DNA of 64,000 bases. Origin: Nocardioides nitrophenolicus (GTDB lineage Bacteria; Actinomycetota; Actinomycetes; Propionibacteriales; Nocardioidaceae). Numbering within the stretch: the stretch's first letter is position 1; the number at the start of each line of letters is the position of its first letter. The notes below the pieces were generated by a model, which had not been told where the DNA came from, ran no database searches, and saw only the letters and a list, made by a program, of their open reading frames with translations. The position numbers and the translations under genes are program-made. Shown in pieces: positions 56,679-64,000 of this stretch. Location of the stretch: NCBI RefSeq assembly GCF_016907515.1, contig NZ_JAFBBY010000001.1, forward strand, positions 4,526,001-4,590,000, in the 5' to 3' direction.

Positions 56679-58235
56679 TCAGCCGACGTGGACCCCCTCG
56701 GGTACGTCGCCCGCGAGCTCGGTGTGCTTGACGTTCAGCAGCAGCCACACGATCAGCGAGGCGGCCCACATCATGAACGCGCCGACCAGGAAGGCGTGGG
56801 TGGCGCCGTCGGCGAAGGCCATCGGGCCGTTGAGCTGGCTGGTCGGGTTGGCCGTCATCAGCTCACCCAGCTTCGAGGTGGTGAAGTGCGCGGCCACGGC
56901 CGAGAGGGTGGCCAGACCGAGCGCGCCGCCGACCTGCTGCATGGTGTTGAGGACACCCGAGCCGATGCCGGCGTCCTGGGTGCGCACGCCGTGGACGGCG
57001 ACCAGCGTCATCGGGACGAAGGTCAGGCCCATGCCGAGTGACATGAGAACGATGTACGGCGCGATGTCGGTCCAGTAGTTCACCGAGCCGAACTCGAGGC
57101 GGGAGAACATGAACAGCGCGAACCCGGCGATCAGGGTGCCGGTGCCGGAGAGGAAGCGCGGGTCCATCTTGGCGATCAGCTTGGACGACAGGGTCGCTCC
57201 GAACACCATGCCGACGCAGAACGGCAGGAACGCGAAGCCGGCCTTGAGCGGCGAGTAGCCCATGATGTTCTGGACGTAGAGCGAGAGGAAGAAGAACATC
57301 GCGAACATCGCGGCCGGCGTGATCATCATCGACACGAAGGCCACCGCGCGGGTGCGGCTGGCGAAGATCGACAGCGGCATGAGCGGGCTCTTCACCCGGG
57401 TCTCGGCGAAGACGAACGCGATCAGCGCGACGACGCCGAGGGCGATGGCGGTCAGTGCGAGCGGGTCGCCCCAGCCGTAGCTGGTGCCGTTCGGGTTGAC
57501 CGCGGAGATCGTGTCGGGGTCGACGTTGCTGGTGCGGGTGATGCCGTAGACCAGCGCGAGCAGGCCGCCGGTGCCGAGCACGGCGCCGGGCAGGTCGAGG
57601 GTGCCGGCGTGGTGGTCGGTGTCGGGCAGCAGCCGCGGGGCGAAGAACGCCGCGCCGAGGCCGATCGGGACGTTGATCAGGAAGGTCAGCCGCCAGCCCC
57701 AGTTCGGGTCGAGGTCGGTCAGCCAGCCACCGAGGATCAGGCCGATCGCGGCGCCGACGCCGGACATCATGGCGAAGACGGAGAACGCCCGGTTGCGGGC
57801 CGGGCCGGCCGGGAAGGTCGTGGTGATCAGGGCCAGCGCGGTCGGCGAGGCGAGCGCGGCGCCGAGGCCCTGGAGGCCCCGCGAGCCGAGCAGCATGGCC
57901 TCGTTCTGGGCGATGCCGCCGAGGGCGGAGGCGACGGCGAACAGCGCGACGCCGATCATGAAGACCCGGCGGCGACCGTAGAGGTCACCGAGGCGGCCGC
58001 CGAGCAGCAGCAGGCCGCCGAAGGCGAGCGCGTAGCCGGTGACGACCCACGACAGGTTGGAGGCGTCGATCTTGAGGTCGGTGCCGATGTAGGGCAGGGC
58101 GATGTTGGCGATGGTGCTGTCGAGCACCACCATCAGCTGCGCCACGCAGATGAGGACGAGCGCCCAGCCCAGATGCTTCGAGCCGGGGGCGGCCTGCTCC
58201 TTCTCGGGCAGGTCGGAGGCGGTCATTTCGGCCAC
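56679..58235 (-). CDS. MFS drug efflux transporter, DHA2 (14-helix) family
   Basis: 518 aa, 14 membrane helices. The A motif region LGGRLGDLYGRRRVFMIG, the helix-1 motif LDSTIANIALPYIGTDL, and the helix-5 region ...GVGAAIGLILGGWLTDL of DHA2 proton antiporters are present. GTG 58235 has AAGGAAG 5-6 nt upstream; ATG 58226 is an alternative. It is 37 bp downstream of the tetR gene on the same strand, so probably one operon under TetR control. Substrates cannot be told from sequence; antibiotics, dyes and lipids are known for relatives. Confidence 0.92.
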   Translation of the reverse strand: MAEMTASDLPEKEQAAPGSKHLGWALVLICVAQLMVVLDSTIANIALPYIGTDLKIDASNLSWVVTGYALAFGGLLLLGGRLGDLYGRRRVFMIGVALFAVASALGGIAQNEAMLLGSRGLQGLGAALASPTALALITTTFPAGPARNRAFSVFAMMSGVGAAIGLILGGWLTDLDPNWGWRLTFLINVPIGLGAAFFAPRLLPDTDHHAGTLDLPGAVLGTGGLLALVYGITRTSNVDPDTISAVNPNGTSYGWGDPLALTAIALGVVALIAFVFAETRVKSPLMPLSIFASRTRAVAFVSMMITPAAMFAMFFFLSLYVQNIMGYSPLKAGFAFLPFCVGMVFGATLSSKLIAKMDPRFLSGTGTLIAGFALFMFSRLEFGSVNYWTDIAPYIVLMSLGMGLTFVPMTLVAVHGVRTQDAGIGSGVLNTMQQVGGALGLATLSAVAAHFTTSKLGELMTANPTSQLNGPMAFADGATHAFLVGAFMMWAASLIVWLLLNVKHTELAGDVPEGVHVG

Positions 58236-58272
58236 AGTGCTTCCTTGGATGTGAGGAGTTGTGTGAGAACGG

Positions 58273-58875
58273 TCAGCCGCGGGTGGCGGCCGGGAGGATG
58301 ACCTGGTCGACGACGCGGGCGATCAGGTCGGGAGTCGGCTGGTCGCCGATGAGGAACATGCGGTGGAGCACGATCCCGGGCAGGGCGGCGGAGAGGATCT
58401 CGAGGTCGAGGCCGTCGCGGAGCTCGCCCCGCTGGTGGGCCCGCTCGTAGATCTGCTGGGCGATGGCCACCTTGGGGGCGATGAACCGCTCCCGGAACGC
58501 GGCGGCGAACTCGGCGTCGCGTCCGATCGCGGTGACCACGCTCCCGAGGATGGCGGTCTGGTGCTCGTCGGTGAGCCCACCCGGCGCGCAGAACACGCTG
58601 AGCAGGTCTCCGCGCAGGCTGCCCGTGTCTCGGGGCAGCTCCAACGGTGTCTTCTGGGACATGAGCGCGTCGATGACGAGCGCGGCCTTGCCGTCCCACT
58701 TGCGGTAGAGCGTGGCCTTCGACGCCTTGGCCTTCGTGGCGACCGCGTCCATGGTGAGGCGGTCGTACCCGACGTCGACCAGCACGGCCAGCGTCGCGTC
58801 GAGGATCTCCTGCTCCCGGTCGCCCTCCACACGGGGTCGGGTCGGCGCCTCACGGCGGCTGCGACGGGGGACCAT
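58273..58875 (-). CDS. TetR/AcrR family transcriptional regulator
   Basis: 200 aa. N-terminal HTH (about 18-65): DREQEILDATLAVLVDVGYDRLTMDAVATKAKASKATLYRKWDGKAALV. The remaining all-helical part is the ligand-binding and dimer domain. ATG 58875 is supported by TTGCCA-N18-TACCGT-N7-ATG on the minus strand, a leaderless promoter; the frame stays open upstream but that part lies in the promoter. A palindrome AAAC-G-GTAC-G-GTTT overlaps the -10. It probably represses itself and the downstream DHA2 pump. Divergent from ligA. Confidence 0.93.
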   Translation of the reverse strand: MVPRRSRREAPTRPRVEGDREQEILDATLAVLVDVGYDRLTMDAVATKAKASKATLYRKWDGKAALVIDALMSQKTPLELPRDTGSLRGDLLSVFCAPGGLTDEHQTAILGSVVTAIGRDAEFAAAFRERFIAPKVAIAQQIYERAHQRGELRDGLDLEILSAALPGIVLHRMFLIGDQPTPDLIARVVDQVILPAATRG

Positions 58876-58880
58876 AGATG

Positions 58881-58894
58881 AAACGGTACGGTTT
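58881..58894. promoter_or_regulatory. TetR operator overlapping the tetR promoter
   Basis: AAACGGTACGGTTT, symmetric as AAAC-N-GTAC-N-GTTT. It covers the -10 box TACCGT (minus strand 58888-58883). The -35 TTGCCA is at 58912-58907 on the minus strand. An additional TTTCGTTTCG follows and might be a second half-site. Confidence 0.65.
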
Positions 58895-58928
58895 CGTTTC
58901 GTCTGATGGCAAGACCCTGAATTGGTGA

Positions 58929-62252
<3,324 letters not shown>

Positions 62253-62260
<8 letters not shown>

Positions 62261-62773
62261 GGTCGGCTCCTTGGGGGATCACGGCGTCGCCGAGGCTGGT
62301 GCGCAGCTTGGCGAGTGCCTGCGAGGTCTGGCTCTTGACGGTGCCCTCGGTGACGCCGAGGGCGTGGGCGACCTGGGCGATGCTCTGGTCCTCGTAGAAC
62401 CGGAGCACCACGACCGCCCGCTGGCCCGGCGGCAGCTGGGCGAGCGCGGCCATCAGGTCCGGGCGGGTGCTCCGATCGACCTCGGGACCGGGGCGTCGGG
62501 CACCCGATCGGTCGGCCGCTCGTTGCGCCAGCCCTTCTTGCGGAACCACGACGCCGCCGTGTTGACCAGCGTGGTCCGGGCGTAGCCGGCGGCGGACTCC
62601 AGGCTCCGCACCCGGTGCCAGTTCGCATAGGTCTTCGCCAGCGCGGTCTGGACGAGGTCCTCGGCCTCGGCATGGTCGCCGACCAGCAGGTACGCGGTCC
62701 GGTACAGCCCGGCCCAGCACCCGTGCATCAGCTCGGCGAACTCGTCGTCGCTCAGTGCTCGCGGCATCGACAT
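62253..62773 (-). pseudogene. SigE-family ECF sigma factor, interrupted by a one-base frameshift
   Basis: Region 2 is in one frame (ELMHGCWAGLYRTAYLLVGDHAEAEDLVQTALAKTYANWHRV) and region 4 in another (MAALAQLPPGQRAVVVLRFYEDQSIAQVAHALGVTEGTVKSQTSQAL). The first frame ends at 62453 and the second runs on to 62253. Adding one C (plus-strand G) in the GGG run at 62484-62486 would restore ...DAPVPEVDRSTRPDLMAAL and a protein of about 173 aa, the normal family length. Either a real inactivating deletion, a slippage site, or a sequencing error. Confidence 0.8.
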
Positions 62774-62837
62774 CCTCTCGTCGTCACCCTGCTAGATGCG
62801 GCGGGGTCCCGAAAGGGTTGGCTGGCACACTGGCCGG

Positions 62838-63851
62838 GTGAGGCTGCTCGGTCGCGCCGTCCCCGTCGCGCTGCTCGCGCTGCTCGTCGGGGCATGCAGT
62901 GGCGCCGAGCGGCCGGACCCGCCCACGAGCCGCCCGACCGGGACGGTCGCACCGTCGTCGCAGCCGCCGGCCGCCGTACCCCACCCGGTGTCGCTGCCCG
63001 CGCTCGCCCAGAAGGACTTCGACGGCCGCGGCCTGCGGCTGGGCGAGGAGGTCGCGCGGACGCCCCGCCATCGTCAGTACGCCGTCACCTGGCGCAGCGG
63101 TAAGCTCACCGTGTCCGGCCGGCTGGCCGTGCCGGAGGGGCCCGGGCCGTTCCCGACGGTGGTGCTCGCGCATGGCTACATCGATCCGGCGGTCTACGTG
63201 AACGGGCAGGGGATGACCCGGGAGCGCTCGTGGTTCGGCGACCACGGGTATGTCGCGCTGCACGTCGACTACCGCGGGCACGCCGAGTCCGATCCCGACC
63301 CGAGCGGCGGGCTCGACATGCGACTGGGCTACACCGAGGACGTGATCAACGCGGTGCTCGCGCTGCGGGCGTGGGACGGACCCGTCGACGACGGCCGGAT
63401 CGCTCTCGTGGGCAGGTCGATGGGCGGCGGGGTCGTCTACAACGCCCTCGTCGCGCGGCCCGGACTGGTCGACGCGGCGGTGGTCTTCGCGCCGGTCAGC
63501 TCCGACGCGGTCGACAACTTCGAGCGGTGGATCCGGCCCGACCCGAGCCGGGGGAGCCTGGCGCGCCGGATCCTGCGTGAGTACGGCGAGCCCGCGGCGC
63601 AGCCGGCGTTCTGGCAGGGGATCAGCGCCCGGACCTACTTCGACGACATCACCGAGCCGGTGCTCATCCATCACGGCACCTCCGACGACTCCTGCCCGAT
63701 CCGGTGGAGCCGGGCGACGGCTCGGTGGCTGGCACGGGCGGGGGTCGAGGTCACGCTGCGGACCTATCCCGGCGAGGAGCACGCCTTCGGGCCGCGGTGG
63801 GCGCTGTCGATGGAGCGCACCGAGCGGTTCCTGCGCCGGCACCTGGCCTGA
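62838..63851 (+). CDS. Secreted alpha/beta hydrolase lipoprotein
   Basis: 337 aa. The signal ends in a lipobox (LALLVGACSG), then a Pro/Thr/Ser-rich linker. The alpha/beta hydrolase core has the oxyanion-side PTVVLAHGYIDPAVY, nucleophile Ser in IALVGRSMGGGVVYN, an Asp in VLIHHGTSDDSCPI and the His in YPGEEHAFGP. This is the dienelactone hydrolase/prolyl-oligopeptidase S9 type; the substrate is unknown. GTG 62838 gives a clean lipoprotein signal; the earlier in-frame start would add 14 charged residues. Divergent from the sigma factor gene. Confidence 0.87.
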   Translation: MRLLGRAVPVALLALLVGACSGAERPDPPTSRPTGTVAPSSQPPAAVPHPVSLPALAQKDFDGRGLRLGEEVARTPRHRQYAVTWRSGKLTVSGRLAVPEGPGPFPTVVLAHGYIDPAVYVNGQGMTRERSWFGDHGYVALHVDYRGHAESDPDPSGGLDMRLGYTEDVINAVLALRAWDGPVDDGRIALVGRSMGGGVVYNALVARPGLVDAAVVFAPVSSDAVDNFERWIRPDPSRGSLARRILREYGEPAAQPAFWQGISARTYFDDITEPVLIHHGTSDDSCPIRWSRATARWLARAGVEVTLRTYPGEEHAFGPRWALSMERTERFLRRHLA

Positions 63852-63872
63852 CGGGGGCGGCTGGCCGCCGGC

Positions 63873-63982
63873 TGTAACACGTTGTCCGCGTCACTGGTCG
63901 CCACTTGTCAGCGCGTAGCGTCGGCGACACGCCGTACCTGCCGCTGACACCTGGCGGGTAGCCGGGTGGACAGCGTGTTACA
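63873..63982. repeat. 110-bp repeat with terminal inverted repeats, copy C
   Basis: Ends TGTAACACG and CGTGTTACA. The left end GCTGTAACACGTTGTCCGC (from 63871) matches the reverse complement of the right end of copies A and B, so the copy is inverted. Interior differs but is also self-complementary (TGTCAGCG at 63906-63913, CGCTGACA at 63942-63949). It lies 22 bp after the hydrolase gene. Confidence 0.75.
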
Positions 63983-64000
63983 TCGGCAGAGCGAGCCCCG

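Overview
This is a high-GC (about 70%) chromosomal segment from an actinobacterium. Gene content and order (yrbE/mce, mreBCD-pbp2-rodA, two radical-SAM-linked genes with rne-rplU-rpmA-obg-proB, mnmA next to a cysteine desulfurase, NAD-dependent ligA), dense ATGA/GTGA overlaps, frequent GTG starts and many leaderless promoters fit the Propionibacteriales, most likely Nocardioides or a close relative. The genus is an inference. No rRNA, tRNA, CRISPR array, prophage or transposase was seen.

Layout. 1-2.0 kb: left edge of an mce lipid-import operon (two YrbE permeases and the start of an MCE protein), divergent from a MerR regulator whose palindromic operators flank both promoters. 2.8-9.9 kb: a tyrosine phosphatase, ndk and the rod-shape operon mreB-mreC-mreD-pbp2-rodA. 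9.95-14.2 kb: an orphan Orc1/Cdc6-like ATPase, then a copper gene set (membrane protein, YcnI, CopC-CopD fusion). 14.2-21.1 kb: a very large secreted alpha-L-rhamnosidase with a LacI-type operator, a NarL-type two-component system and a tiny LuxR-type HTH protein. 21.3-23.8 kb: a three-gene operon of a ChaA-like Ca2+/H+ antiporter and two lipoproteins. 23.9-25.9 kb: a TIGR03960-type radical SAM protein. 25.9-28.1 kb: four small genes, including two tandem Septum_form proteins. 28.3-42.1 kb: a surface-glycan island (methyltransferase, manA, GT-C protein, four GT4-type glycosyltransferases, decaprenyl-phosphate phosphoribosyltransferase with PAP2 phosphatase, FkbM methyltransferase, two GDP-sugar enzymes). 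42.2-49.7 kb: TIGR03936 protein, RNase E/G, L21, L27, Obg, ProB. 49.7-50.0 kb: two copies of a 118-bp repeat with terminal inverted repeats. 50.0-56.6 kb: FAD monooxygenase, PPK2, cysteine desulfurase, MnmA, MetE-like protein and a secreted hypothetical. 56.7-58.9 kb: DHA2 efflux pump with its TetR regulator. 59.0-61.1 kb: ligA. 61.1-62.8 kb: a SigE-family sigma factor broken by a one-base frameshift, with its membrane partner. 62.8-63.9 kb: a lipoprotein hydrolase, followed by a third repeat of the 118-bp family.

How the genes fit together. The glycan island can make GDP-mannose-derived 6-deoxy sugars (manA, gmd, rmd-like), transfer and decorate them (GT4s, GT-C, FkbM) and make a decaprenyl-linked pentose donor (UbiA plus PAP2). 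It lies between the TIGR03960 and TIGR03936 genes, which are normally neighbours, so it looks like an insertion into a conserved block. At least a dozen genes carry a TANNNT box 6-8 nt upstream of the start codon with no Shine-Dalgarno sequence, which points to widespread leaderless transcription and was used here to choose starts. The most unusual non-coding features are the 118-bp repeat family, a 32-bp tandem repeat ending in a 19-bp hairpin, a 170-bp foldback, and a hairpin next to the rne ribosome binding site.
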